DNA from: Humulus lupulus
Lineage: Eukaryota > Streptophyta > Magnoliopsida > Rosales > Cannabaceae
Direction: 5' to 3'
Length of the DNA: 64,000 nucleotides
Assembly (NCBI RefSeq): GCF_963169125.1
Contig: NC_084794.1
Coordinates: 113,498,358 to 113,562,357, forward strand
Part shown: positions 12,785 through 23,350 of the stretch, in pieces
Layout of the letters: each line of letters begins with the position of its first letter
Numbering within the stretch: the stretch's first letter is position 1
Position numbers and translations under genes: made by a program
Notes under the pieces: generated by a model
Seen by the model: the letters and a program-made list of their open reading frames with translations, nothing else
What the model was told of the DNA's origin: nothing
The model's database searches: none

Positions 12785-15134
12785 TGTAACGCCCTGGTTA
12801 CCCCAGAACAGTTACGGTGAACAGTGAACCAGAAATTTGACTCGCTACCCGAGTCCTTTGGTTAAAAATGTGATCTAAGTGTTATTAACAGGCTAAGGTG
12901 AAAAACCAGTAAAAAGGAAATGATACATTTCATTAAGTAAATAAACTGCTCATGAGCTAATCAAAACGTTTACAAGTTGTTTACAATACAAAATGGTCGC
13001 TACTGTTTCAAATTTACAATCCCCGCCGACCTAAGCGGCAAAAATAGGGTAAACCCCTAGTTCCTCTGAGAACTCCCTGACCGTGGTGGTCAAGCGGCCA
13101 AATATGTACACAACACTGACTAAGCTCTCCACTCAAGGTTGGGCGAGCTTCTCTTTCCCTTTACCTGCACCACATAGCACCCATGAGCCAAGGCCCGGCA
13201 AGAAAACACAATAAAGCATGACATGATATCAACAATGATCATAATAACCATTCAGGACTACCAGTCCATAACAGATAGGTGACAGTAACAAAAGTCACAA
13301 AAGTGGGTACAACTCCCTTTAGCCATGTGACGATAGGGTCACCAGGGCTTAACTGATAAGTGGTTCTTTCATAAGCTTAATCAGGATAGGTGCATGGTGA
13401 TTGGTCACCAACATAACCTTCCTCCCGACTCTAGAGTCGTAACTATGGACAGCGCCCCCTAGCCATGTGACAAACAGTCACCGGGGCCATATGCCCTGGC
13501 TATGAACATCTGGTCTTAGACCAGGCAAGCGCTTATGAGTTCTTCGACCTTAGGGTCGGTCCAGCATTAATGCCATAGAGCCATTCAATGCATGTTCATC
13601 GACTTTAGGGTCGGTCCCTGACTAGTCAGTGCCATAAACAAGTAATCAGCATTTGCTAGCATTTAATTTGCAATCCATGTCCACATATATCAACCAACAT
13701 GCTTTAATAACAAACCACGCATATCATATACATATACAGGGTGCAACTGTATCCATACACTGCTTTCTTACCTCTACTTCGAGTGAAAGTTATTATAAGA
13801 ACGACCCCTGAGAACGATCAATCTTTTAGCTCCTTAGCAGTTACCTAGTCACAACCAGATATAACCTCCATTAATGAGAATTCACATGAATAGGGTCTTA
13901 ACCTAAGCACCACTCTCGGGACCTCGAAACATGCCCACACGGTGAGTAGATTCGATCCCGGGCCTTAAGGATTGAAACCCCAAGTCAAAAACCCTTAAAA
14001 ACACTCAAAACGGGACTTAGAAGGAACAGGGTAGCACTACAGCGCTCAACCCCTAGCACCCCAGCGCTATACTCAGAACCACCCATATGCCAAAAAGCCT
14101 CCTGAGGAGCGCTATAGCGCCCTAAGGTGGGCGCTATAGCGCTACCTCCAGACCCAAACTGCCCTGAACCGACCTTCTTCAACTCCTTCGATTCCAACTC
14201 GATTTCCAAGCTTCCAAATCCTATTCTTGATGCCAAATGAACCCAAAAACCATCCTAACACACCCCAAACATCACAAGCATGGGAACCCTAGCCAAAACT
14301 CCCAACAAAACCAAGAATTCCCCCCTAGAAATCTCAGCTGCAAAACAGAACCAGAACAAGGCAAACCAGAGAAATCCATGGTTAGAAACTTACCCAAAGC
14401 TCAGCTTATGATGCTCTTCAATGATGGAACACACTCCCAAACTCCCAAGGCTTGCTTCCTAAGCTTGAATCCTCAAAATTGGTTCAAAAACCACAAAGAA
14501 AGGTGAAGAGAAGAAGGTACGGGAGAACTCTTAGGCATGCTCTATTTTCCACTATCTTCTTCAGCTATCAAAGGATATATCTATCCTAGGGGTGAAATGT
14601 CCATTTTACCCCTAGGTCAATTAATAGTTTCTAAAGGCTCCCAAGGGCATATTTGGTACTTCCCTCCTATCTCGTTAACCATAACTGACGCTCTCCAATT
14701 CCCGCTATTCTCAATAATCTGAAACACCAATAATTCACATCCCGTTACCCTTTAATACCCGGTAACGCTCTAATCATTAAAATCACCCCGAGACTCAACC
14801 CAAGCCCTGACACTTAAACCTGCTGTGACTAAACCGCTAATCAATATTCTAAGATCGTCTCATGCCGAATAGCTCGAACAAACCCACATTATAATGTGGT
14901 CTCAACACATATCATCGACATGCATACAACTATACAATTATACTCTCAACGAGCCAAATGACCATCACACCCTTGTAATTAAAATGTGGACCCATATGCG
15001 TGCATTTAACATCATATTATAATATAATTCTCATGAGCATACATAAGCACATTTAATGGCATAATTAAACAGTTATGGCCCTCCCGGCCTACTAATCCAA
15101 CCATTAAACCATATTAGAGAATCTGGGGCATTAC
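12785..15134 (-). mobile_element. Gypsy-type solo LTR (minus orientation)
   Basis: Starts TGTAACGCCCTGG at 12785 and ends GGGGCATTAC near 15134. Along its length it is the reverse complement of the solo LTR at 28900-31438; shared blocks include the AGCCATGTGACGATAGGGTC region at 13322-13341, the GACTTTAGGGTCGGTCC region near 13600 and the GGCGCTATAGCGC-type palindrome near 14130. The left flank TGGTT (12780-12784) reappears only after the adjoining Cassandra-like LTR (15510-15514). No internal region or second LTR is present. The open frames at 13985-14722 lie in the LTR and are not genes. The family has long LTRs with TGTAAYGCCC termini, typical of Tekay/Del-like plant gypsy elements; the lineage is inferred from termini only. 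Confidence 0.8.
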
Positions 15135-15137
15135 TTA

Positions 15138-15509
15138 TGTGACGCCCCACATCACTATGGCTGCTTTCTGGAATGGCGACTGGCCCTACAAACCAACACA
15201 AGTCTTTCCAGCGTGCTTTGTCCTCACTTGCACACTTCCTGGGAAAAATTCCCAGTAGGTCACCCATCCCTAGATTACTCCAGGCCAAGCACGCTTAACT
15301 TTGGAGTTCTCAAGTGATGGGCTACCGAAAAGAAGATGCACCTTCCTGATATAGGTAGTACTCATCAATCCATTTAAGCCATCTTCAACTGTGTAGTCCC
15401 ATACCTACACAATCTTAGAATCATCACACTTGACCTTCCCCAGGCAGTGTGGGATTGCACAGCTTACCCGGTCTTTCCCCTTACAGATCATGGGATTTTG
15501 ACTGTCACA
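15138..15509 (-). mobile_element. Cassandra-like solo LTR carrying 5S rRNA-derived sequence
   Basis: A 372-bp unit with TGTGACGCCCCACATC at one end and GACTGTCACA at the other. Read on the minus strand it contains AACTCCAAAGTTAAGCGTG and GGGATGGGTGACCTACTGGG, which match the internal control region of plant 5S rRNA. It then continues with GACAAAGCACGCTGGAAAGA and GGGCCAGTCGCCATTCC. This arrangement is the hallmark of Cassandra terminal-repeat retrotransposons in miniature, which have no coding capacity and are probably transcribed in part by RNA polymerase III. Only one LTR is present. TGGTT follows it at 15510-15514. Confidence 0.85.
15236..15334 (-). other. 5S rRNA-derived segment within the Cassandra LTR
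   Basis: Contains the A-box/intermediate-element-like AGTTAAGCGTGCTTGG and the C-box-like GGATGGGTGACC in the right order and spacing. The rest of a 5S gene, including its 5' third, is absent, so it is a derived promoter module and not an rRNA gene. Confidence 0.8.
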
Positions 15510-15960
15510 TGGTTACTTAGTGAGATTTGGAAGAAAAAAAACTGATATGAAAAAAAATAAACTAAATTGATCTTGAAGGTAACTGGTTACAACTAGGTTT
15601 GAAAAAAAAACAAAAAAAAACAAAGACAGTTGCGATGGTAACCGGTTACTTAGCCAGATTTGGAAAAAAATAAGATTCAAACAAAAAATCTAAACTTATC
15701 ATAATCGTAACTGGTTACAGCAATGTTTGAAAAAAAATCAAATCTAAAAAAAAGAACCAATTGCTATGGTACCTGCTTACTTAGTCAGGTGTGAAAACAA
15801 AATCAAATATAAACAAAATAATCTAAATTAATCGTTATTGTAACCGGTTACACCTAGGTCTAAAAAAAATTTGATATGAATAAAATGAATCAGACGTTAT
15901 GGTACCTGGTTACTTAAACAGATTTGGAAAAAAAAAACCCAGAAAAATATCAGATGTGAA
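15510..15960. repeat. GTAAC-YGG-TTAC motif array, block B (about 130-bp period)
   Basis: Units begin GGTTACTTAG or GGTAACCGGTTACTTAG at about 15511, 15640, 15770 and 15903, a period near 130 bp. Each unit holds a second copy of the motif near its middle (15583, 15708, 15840). The sequence repeats the start of block A. Confidence 0.75.
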
Positions 15961-15985
15961 AAAGAAGAAGAAGAAGAAGAAGAAT
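15961..15985. repeat. (GAA)n microsatellite
   Basis: Seven or so uninterrupted AAG/GAA triplets. A second, shorter GAA run lies near 16300-16320. Confidence 0.9.
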
Positions 15986-16219
15986 AAAACCAAATTTGAA
16001 GAAAGAAAAAGAAGAATGAAAACTAGTAATGAATTCCCATGAGATGAGAGGATGCATTTGGAACCTGTAATTTTTCTTCATCTTGTTAAGCAAATAACAT
16101 TGTTGCTTTCTCAGGGTCACGCAACAAAAGACAAATTTTGCTCTGAAAAGACCATAACAAATTTCCTTAGTTTCTTTTAAAAATTAATTACAGAAATAAA
16201 CAAAAATATAGACATTATT

Positions 16220-16241
16220 TATATATATATATATATATATA
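16220..16241. repeat. (TA)n microsatellite
   Basis: About eleven TA dinucleotides in a row. Confidence 0.9.
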
Positions 16242-17059
16242 AACAACGATAATCAGCTTAGAAGAAGAGGAAAGGGTAGTTTGGAATGGTGGGTTGATTA
16301 AGAAGAAGAAGAAGAAGAAAGAAATGAGAAGAGAGAGATATCGTGAGGGAAAGAAAAGAAAATAAGAGAGAGATATCGTGGGAGAGGAGAAAGAAAGAGT
16401 TGTATAATTAAGTTTATGGTAATAATTACTATATTTTAAACTTTTTTTTTTTCCAAAACTTACCATATTCTGTATAATTATTTTTTTCCCCATAAATTTA
16501 GAAACTATATATATATATTTTCCCATATATTTATGTAAACTACCTATGTAAATTTTCGTGTAAATAATTGAGCCTAGTCGTGCATCATCTACAAGGGCTG
16601 ACTATTGTTGCCTGAAAGGAGGCCCATCTCAAATGGACATGTAGCTTGTGTTTGAAGACTGGGTATGAAGCTTGCCTTTAATGTTGAGGCCCACAACAAT
16701 GTTACTTATCCTAAACGAGATGTGGAAATTACATTTTATATGAGATTTTTAATAGAGTGTGCAAAAATATGGCTTTTTTTTTTTTAAGAATTTTCACTTT
16801 TATGGGTTTATTTTCCCATATTTTTGTATAAAAGTTGGTTTATGCCATAGTTTTACTCTTAATCAAATTTGGAAGGGTGTGTTTATAATTTGATTATTAT
16901 TTTTTTAGGTTATTTGTTTTTTTATATTGTTTTTATATTACTAATTTAATATTAAATTTTTCTTTGGTTGTTTTGCAAATTTTTTTTAATATGAATTGTT
17001 TTTAAAATTATTATTTATTTATTATAAACATGTTTTTTTTTAAGATTGTACGTTTTTTT
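16242..17059. other. AT-rich DNA with MULE-like end motifs
   Basis: No gene recognised. GGAAATTACATTTTATATGAG at 16730-16750 followed by AAAAATATGGC and then CCCATATTTTTGTA resembles the termini of plant Mutator-like elements, and related blocks lie at 11650-11830 and (inverted) 18170-18340. I cannot define paired ends with a 9-bp duplication. Confidence 0.35.
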
Positions 17060-17445
17060 TTTTCAAATCCTGGGCAGGGTAACCAGTTACTTGATTGATC
17101 TTAAAAAAAAAAATCCTAGAGCTAGGTTAAATAACATGCACCAGGAGGGGTAACCAGTTATCCTGAGATGAGTAACTTTCTGCCATAAGAGGGGTAACCA
17201 GTTACCTAAGAGGGGTGACGAGTTAGTCATATTAAATATGAAAAGAAACATCAAATTTGAAGGAAAAAATGGAAGAAAACTTCATTAAAAAAGGAAGAAG
17301 AAGTAACTATGATTTTAGTAACATAAGTAACTAGTTACCATAAAGAAACCATAAATATACACACACCAGAACGTGAAAGTAACCAGTTACCCTCAGAAAT
17401 ATACACACAAAGAATGTGAAGGTAACCAGTTACCCATTCACATTT
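17060..17445. repeat. GTAACCAGTTAC motif array, block C (inverted relative to A and B)
   Basis: GTAACCAGTTAC or close variants near 17080, 17148, 17200, 17328, 17382 and 17420. This is the reverse complement of the commonest form in blocks A and B, which suggests an inverted copy of the same repeat flanking the 15.97-17.06 kb segment. Confidence 0.65.
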
Positions 17446-17589
17446 TCATATTTTTATTAGTTTTCTTTCCAAATTTTGGTATTCCTATAAGTGTTACAGT
17501 AAAAAGAAAATGCTAAAAAAATTGATTTTTTTTTTACATATACTGGAAAAAACTATAAAAAAATTACAATAATAAAAGATAATAAATAA

Positions 17590-18125
17590 AAAAAAATAGT
17601 AGAATAATTATGTAATGTTAAAATATATGTGTGAAAAAAAAGAAAAAAAAAAGAAATAGAATGAGAATGAGAAAAGAATAAGTACAAAAATGAAAAAAAA
17701 ACATAAGAAATGATGAATGAAAAAAAATAGATGAATAAATAAGAATGAAAAGAAGAAGAAGAAAAATAATAGAAAAATAAAAAGAAAAAAATATGAATAA
17801 AAAAATTGGTAGAAAAAAAATAGAAGAAGAAAAAAAAGCTCATATGTGTGAAAAAAGAAAAAAAAAATAGAAGGAGAAAATAATAAATACAAAAAAGAAG
17901 AAAAAATTGAATGAAAAAAAAATTGAAAAAATATGAAGAAAAAAAACAAAACAATACAAATGAAAGAAAAAAAAAAGATAAATGAATAAAAATGAAAAAA
18001 AAAAAGAAGAATAATGAAAAAATGGAAAGAAAAAAAGATGAAGGAAAAAATTGGTAGAAAAAAAAAAGAAAAAGAAAAAAATGGAAGAAAAAATAAGTAA
18101 GGAAAAAAATTAAAAAAAAATTACC
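17590..18125. repeat. Purine-rich low-complexity tract
   Basis: Over 500 bp almost wholly A and G on the plus strand (AAAAAGAA, GAAGAAGAAA, AATGAAAAA). The Phe-rich open frame of 207 residues on the minus strand is a product of this composition and not a protein gene. It looks like the inverted partner of the pyrimidine tract at 20345-20730. Confidence 0.8.
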
Positions 18126-18359
18126 TTCAAAATCAAAGAAAAGATAACTATGATAAAAAAAATGTGACATTTCCATATTTTAGTTAGCTACTAATTGTGT
18201 TTCCCATACTTTAACTTTTTCTTTAATAATTTCCCATACAAATTAAGAAAAGTATAACTCCCATATTTTTGCACATTGATGGTATAAAAGCCATATTTTT
18301 GAAAAATTCCCAAATTACAACCAGGAAATTTGCATATATACCATAAGTTAATAAAAAAA

Positions 18360-19555
18360 AGTTTAAATATACGTTAAGTGAAATTAATTACAAGTATACG
18401 ACACCCGAATGATGCCAACTAATAAATGATTTATTGGTAAATACGGTACCCAAGCCTATTCAATAACATATGTAATTTTTCCTCATAATAAATTATTAAT
18501 GTTTTTTAGAAACTAATAATATAATTATTAATTATAGGAATTATAAAGATGAATATAATAATTTGAATACTATTTATTTAATAATATTATAATATGGCCA
18601 AATCTATCACCATAAATTTGTTTGTTGGTTTGATTTTTTTTTAACTTATTATCTTTTAACTAAATTAATCAAAACAAAAAAATATTCGCAAAATAAAATA
18701 TTACTCATGGAAATCAATCCAAATAAATATAGGTTTTTTTTTGGACAAACAAATAAATATAGATTTTAATACTTAAAATTTGGTCATCATTAATTTACTA
18801 ATTTGAAAATTCACTATCATGGTAACACACTCTCTTCTTTTGTTAACATGTTTATAGCAATGATTTATTGAATTAATTTTATAAGTAAAATATTCAATTT
18901 TTGTAACAAAAATTTACAAAAATGTTAGATGTTAGAACAACTAATATTAATATTATAACAAGAAGTAACAAAACTATTACAATTAATAATAAAATTATTA
19001 CATGCAATAACTAAAACTCAATAAAAAGTATAAATATCACTTACAAGATTGTAACAATTAGTAACAAAACTATTACAATAAGTAAATAAATTTTACAAAT
19101 TTGTAAACAACAATTACAGATTAATTCATAGAAAAAAATGTCTATTTTTGTAACAAAAGTTTACAAAACTAATTCACAAATAAAATTATATTTTTAAACT
19201 AATATTTGGATAAATAATTTATATATTTACTTAACATAATTGTAATAAAACTTTACTAGTTTTATAATTTTAATAGTTATTTATCCTCCTAATATTATTC
19301 TAAAACAACGTTACTAATTTGTAACAACTTGTTATTATTTCAATAATTACTCATCTTTTAATATTATTTAAAGAGATTAATTTTAATTCCCTATAAGTAT
19401 ATTTATCAAAAATATCAATACAACGATCAAATAAAACATTCTTTCGTTAAGCTACATTATATATACGTATATATACTTCATTTATTATATATAACCAAAA
19501 TAATATATATATACATATACATATAATAAGGCATTATAATTATTAATTTTAATGT
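18360..19555. other. AT-rich intergenic DNA
   Basis: Long stretches of TTTGTAACAAAA-like AT-rich sequence near 18890-19150, without any coding or element boundary that I recognise. Confidence 0.6.
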
Positions 19556-19564
19556 TTTAATTTT

Positions 19565-19928
19565 GGGTTTATACCTTTTTAGATCTTCTGTTTTGCCTCA
19601 TTACCTGTTTGGACCCTGTGTTTTGACAAATTATTTTTTGGATCCCATGTTTTGTAAAATGGTTCAAACAGAGCCCTAAACCTGATTTTGATGAACAGAA
19701 AATTGGATATAACAACACAGTTCTTAGGCAAAATGACTGTATTTTTGTTCTGAATTGTTAGTTTGATGAATTATTTGTGATTTTAGTTCAAAAAACTTTG
19801 ATCAAAATCAGATTTAGGGGTCTATTTGAATTATTTTAGAAAATACAAGGTCCAAAAAGTAATTTATCAAAACACATGGTCCAAACAGGTAATGAGCCAA
19901 AACACAAGGTCTAAAAATGCATAAACCC
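19565..19928. mobile_element. Mutator-type MITE with long inverted arms
   Basis: A 364-bp element starting GGGTTTATACCTTTTTAGA and ending, reverse-complemented, GGGTTTATGCATTTTTAGA. The inverted arms extend about 130 bp each with scattered mismatches. Direct 9-bp duplications TTTAATTTT flank it exactly (19556-19564 and 19929-19937), which is the Mutator superfamily signature. Each arm contains short internal repeats (CTGTGTTTTGACAAATTA, then CATGTTTTGTAAAATGG). There is no coding capacity. Confidence 0.92.
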
Positions 19929-20344
19929 TTTAATTTTATCACTCACAAACAAATATATATATATATATATAAATAATCATATAGATAATATTATAATGAT
20001 ATATATGATTAGCAGTACTATAGAGGCATGCCGTATGCATATTTATATGGATATACGTCTTAAAACACCTATATCAAAAGTTAAACCATATATTTGACAT
20101 ATACCGTATATTTCATTTTTTTAGATATAGGGTAATGTGTATAATTTTCCCTTTTTCTTGGGACTTTTTCATATCTATGGAATTTTAGGTATTTTTATAA
20201 AAATATGAGTATTTAATTTTTCTATTTTTTTGACTTTTTTACTTGAAAGTATATATTTGTGGGATTTTCTTTCCCATAAATTTATAAAAAAAATATAATT
20301 ATGTCATATTTTTAATGATAGTTATGTCTTTGATTTTGAGAGTA

Positions 20345-20730
20345 GTTTTATTTATGTTTCTTAATTTTTTTTTATTTTTTTAATTCATTTTCCTTCGTTT
20401 TGTTTTCATTTTTTCATACTTTTTTTTTTCAATTTTTCCTGCCAATTTTTTCTTTTATTTTTTTCCATTTCTTTTTGTTCTTTTTTTCAAAATTTTCCCC
20501 ATCAATTTATTTCTTTCTTTTTTCTCATTTTTTTCCTTCATCCTATTGTTTTTTTTCCCCAGTTTTTCTTTTTCTTTTTATCACTCCATTTTTTTCTTTT
20601 CTCTTACATCTTCTTTTCTTTTTTTTTTCCTTCCATTTTTTCTTCTTTTTTCTTTCATCGTTTTCCTACTTATTCTTTTCTCTGTCATTTCTCTTTTTTC
20701 TTTGTCCCTCATTTTTTTTCTTTCATATAT
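20345..20730. repeat. Pyrimidine-rich low-complexity tract
   Basis: Nearly continuous T and C on the plus strand, edged by CATATATATTTTAATATCACATAATTA. That edge is the inverted equivalent of sequence beside the purine tract near 17600. The Phe-rich open frames here are compositional artefacts. Confidence 0.8.
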
Positions 20731-21040
20731 ATTTTAATATCACATAATTATTTCATTATCATCATTTATTTTTATTTTTTTTTATTATTGTACTTATTTT
20801 TAACTATTAATTTTTTCAAACTTTTCTTTTTACATTTTTTTCTTTTTTTTTAGATCATTATTTTTCTTAATGTTAGGTTACGAAACTATTTACCTGATAG
20901 ATTACATTTTATATTTTTATATCAATTTTTTTTTTCTAAATTAGGATGTTCCCATCAAGAGGCCTTTATATAATCTTTTGATTAATCTATGTATTTTTTA
21001 AGGTGTACATTATTGCTTCATAAGATTAAAGTTGATGATA

Positions 21041-21250
21041 TTTAACCATTTCACTCTTGCAAAAAAATTTCAACGCCATTGGTTGGGGATCCAAGTAAGA
21101 CCCTTTAGTAGCAATCTTGTAAAACTCATACAACTTCATTCTCACATCATTATCAAGGCCTAAGACTACATCTACATTACTAGAAGACCCAACTAACTCA
21201 TTGATGGACCGAACAACCTCTCTAACTCAATTGTTTCTACTTCCACCCAT
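21041..21250 (-). pseudogene. Acyl-CoA-binding-protein-like exon remnant
   Basis: On the minus strand from ATG at 21248-21250 the frame contains MKLYEFYKIATKG, then DPQPMALKF, and in a shifted frame ARVKW. This order matches the acyl-CoA-binding domain, whose conserved core is L-x-LYGLYKQATxG, a proline-rich turn and AKWxAW. Plant large ACBPs have the PQPMALK version. A TGA occurs at codon 8 and a one-base insertion in a T run shifts frame before the ARVKW block. After this the sequence runs into AT-rich DNA. It may be a decayed host-gene exon or a fragment carried by an element; it abuts the left edge of the outer retroelement LTR. Family assignment is by eye only. Confidence 0.5.
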
Positions 21251-21264
21251 TAAAAAAAATATAA

Positions 21265-21923
21265 CGAAAAAATGAAGGAATAAAAGAAAAAAGAAAATTA
21301 AAGTAAAATAGAAAAGATTAAAAAAATAATAAAAAAAGATACCTTACCCAAACCTAAAGAATTTATAGTGGTTCAGCCCTAAGAGTTGGTAATGACCTAT
21401 GTCCACTTGCACTTTTATTAATCAAGAAAGGTCTCAGGCTTAAGATCTAAAGAACAAGAATCAACTGAGTTTCCTAAGCCTAAGAGAGAATACAATTCAA
21501 CAGAGATTTTGTATGCAAAGTGCACATTAGAGAATAATGATTGTGAGAGACCTCTATTTATAGAGTTCCTTAGTGGGTCACGAGCCTTACAAGCATGAAA
21601 TAGACCCTACACATATAGTGTGTGTTTATTACAAATGGTTACATAATAAAAGAATATGAAAAATACATTCAAATATCGGTTACACAAATATCCCTTAAAA
21701 TTTAGGTCATTCTTGTTATCTAAGCTCCCTTCGAGCAGGAGCTCCCTTCAAGCAGCTTTGTGAAGTCAGTGTGCTATCAACCAAGGTAGATAACCGCCTT
21801 TATGTTGATTGAGTACATTTGACCAACTCATGCAGCCCGATCAGTACATGCAAACTTAATACTTTTTTCTGCCACATGTCCTTTTTTTATACCACATCAT
21901 CATGTCCAATTTTGGGTTAAACA
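21265..21923 (-). mobile_element. 3' LTR of the outer (older) Tat-type gypsy element, minus orientation
   Basis: On the minus strand the LTR begins TGTTTAACCCAAAATTGG at 21923, directly after a polypurine tract identical in core to that of the inner Tat element. A TATA box (CTATAAATAG on the minus strand, 21554-21563) lies within it. It ends with a stretch similar in style to the inner element (GGGCTGAACCACTATAAATT near 21365-21384 against GGGCTAAACCACTATAAAAT near 32267). The left boundary is uncertain and placed near 21265; no target duplication was found. Confidence 0.6.
21554..21563 (-). promoter_or_regulatory. TATA box of the outer LTR
   Basis: CTATAAATAG on the minus strand inside the outer LTR, in the usual position for LTR-driven transcription toward lower coordinates. 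Confidence 0.55.
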
Positions 21924-21936
21924 TTTGCCCCCCAAG
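21924..21936 (-). other. Polypurine tract of the outer Tat element
   Basis: Minus strand CTTGGGGGGCAAA directly precedes TGTT of the LTR. The inner element has GTTGGGGGGCAAA before TGTT at 46511-46523, so the two belong to the same broad family. Confidence 0.8.
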
Positions 21937-22214
21937 TTTATTTTAGTGCGACCAACACTAGATAAACTTGCATGCTTCGACTAGGTTGGTACCTTTTCAA
22001 ATTCTGACAAATTAAAAAATGTAGTACCACTTTTTGCAAGTAATGATGATACTTTTTGATAAAGCAAGTGACAATTCTGGGTTTCCAAAGCAGGTTGTAG
22101 TCACATCAAATAGGGTAATGATGGCTTTCTTTTAATTGAAAATAATGATGGTTCAACTTCCTATACGACTGCTGTCACATCATTTTCAAAAAACCATAAT
22201 GAATTTTTCCCTGA

Positions 22215-22222
22215 TGACGTCA
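22215..22222. promoter_or_regulatory. TGACGTCA palindrome upstream of the aORF
   Basis: A perfect CRE/as-1-like palindrome, a consensus plant bZIP (TGA-type) binding site, 22 bp before a TATA box and upstream of the plus-strand aORF of the outer element. A role in driving the aORF is inferred from position. Confidence 0.45.
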
Positions 22223-22243
22223 ATTGCTCGCACGCGGGCAAGG

Positions 22244-22253
22244 CTATATATAG
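22244..22253 (+). promoter_or_regulatory. TATA box for the aORF
   Basis: CTATATATAG followed 30 bp downstream by a pyrimidine-rich leader (CCTTCTTCAATC), a good plant core-promoter layout. It reads in the aORF direction, opposite to the outer element's pol. Confidence 0.55.
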
Positions 22254-23350
22254 ACTTGTCGGTTCCACTTCCTTTACCTTCTTCAATCTTTCCAAAGTTT
22301 CTCTTTCTTAAAAAAACCTCTCAAACCCGAAGATTTTGTTCCCCAATCTCTGGTTTTGAAATCTGATTCTCATCAAGTTTTTCTTCAAGATCGTCATTGA
22401 AGTAAGTTTCCTCGATCATTCACTTGTTCTTTTTTTCTTGTTGGCGTCTATGTGAAATCTGTGATGATTTTTTGAAAATTATTTCTTCGGGTTGTTGGTG
22501 TTCTTGAGCAAACCATAGAAACATAGTTGTTTCTTGAAACAATGTTTGTTTTCTTGGGAAAATCGGTGTTTGGGAAGTAGGAAAATGAACTCTAGGCTTC
22601 TGGTATGTTTGATTGTGTACTTGATGCTAGGAAATTTCATAGAATTGAATAAAATTTTGATTTTTAACTTATGGAAAAAATAGTGGGAATTTTTCCTCCA
22701 ATAGGTTAGTGAAAATGTTTGAGAAAAATATTTTTAACTGCCTTTTGGATTAATTTTTTAAAATTGGTTGAATAACAATCATGTTTATTCGAGCAACACA
22801 CTTCTGTTATGCACACATATACTCGTCGAATAACCCATTTCCCCTTTTATTTTTACCAAATGTATGCACGTTATCACTGGGAAAGTGATTATTCAATAGA
22901 CCTTGGTTTACTCCAAACATTGGTTGATGATGTGGATCATAATCGACCAAATATTGATCTCAACTGTGATACTCTTGAACCTTGATTTTAATCTGGGGAG
23001 CAATCCCATCAGTATCATTTTCAATTTATCATCAACCAGAAGTATCGCCATAAGGTTGACAAATTGCACCAAGGAATAAGGAAATTTCTTCCAAAGAACT
23101 AGACTTATGTTGTCCATCCTGACTCTGTTGATACTCTCCCGGCTGGAATCCCGACTAGTGGGAGGGCAACAAGCAGGACTTCAATAGTTGAAGAAGCTGT
23201 AACTGTTGCTTTTTGTTCCCCAGATATGGCCATAGTGAAATAAATGACCATGCAAAGGATAGTTGCAAACCAAAATGTTGCAAGGCAAGCGACCAATGGG
23301 AATAATAATCATCAGCAAGGGAAGAACGAGCAGTCTGCAATGGCTGAACA
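22254..23350 (+). pseudogene. Outer Tat element aORF, first segment
   Basis: Leader and 5' coding part of the antisense ORF. From about 22870 a degraded frame can be followed (SIDLGLLQTLVDDVDHNRP, then VDTLPAGIPTSGRATSR, then SAMAEQ) with internal stops. It breaks at 23350, where a solo LTR is inserted, and resumes in frame at 26699 (AEQAVEVSNT) if one copy of the GAACA duplication is counted. Start codon and early introns are not secure; a GT donor after GATCGTCATTGAA near 22399 is possible. No family motif appears in this segment. Confidence 0.55.

Noticed and set aside
13985..14722. Three open frames of 61-89 residues in a row
   Set aside because: They sit inside a solo LTR and are not conserved as frames in the related LTR at 28900-31438.
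15236..15334. 5S rRNA gene
   Set aside because: Only the internal promoter part is present and it lies within an LTR with TG...CA ends; fits Cassandra, not rDNA.
17553..18176. 207-residue Phe-rich open frame resembling a membrane protein
   Set aside because: Product of a purine-only tract read on the other strand; composition explains it fully.
20400..20747. 115-residue Phe/Ser-rich open frame
   Set aside because: Pyrimidine tract artefact, same reasoning as the inverted partner.
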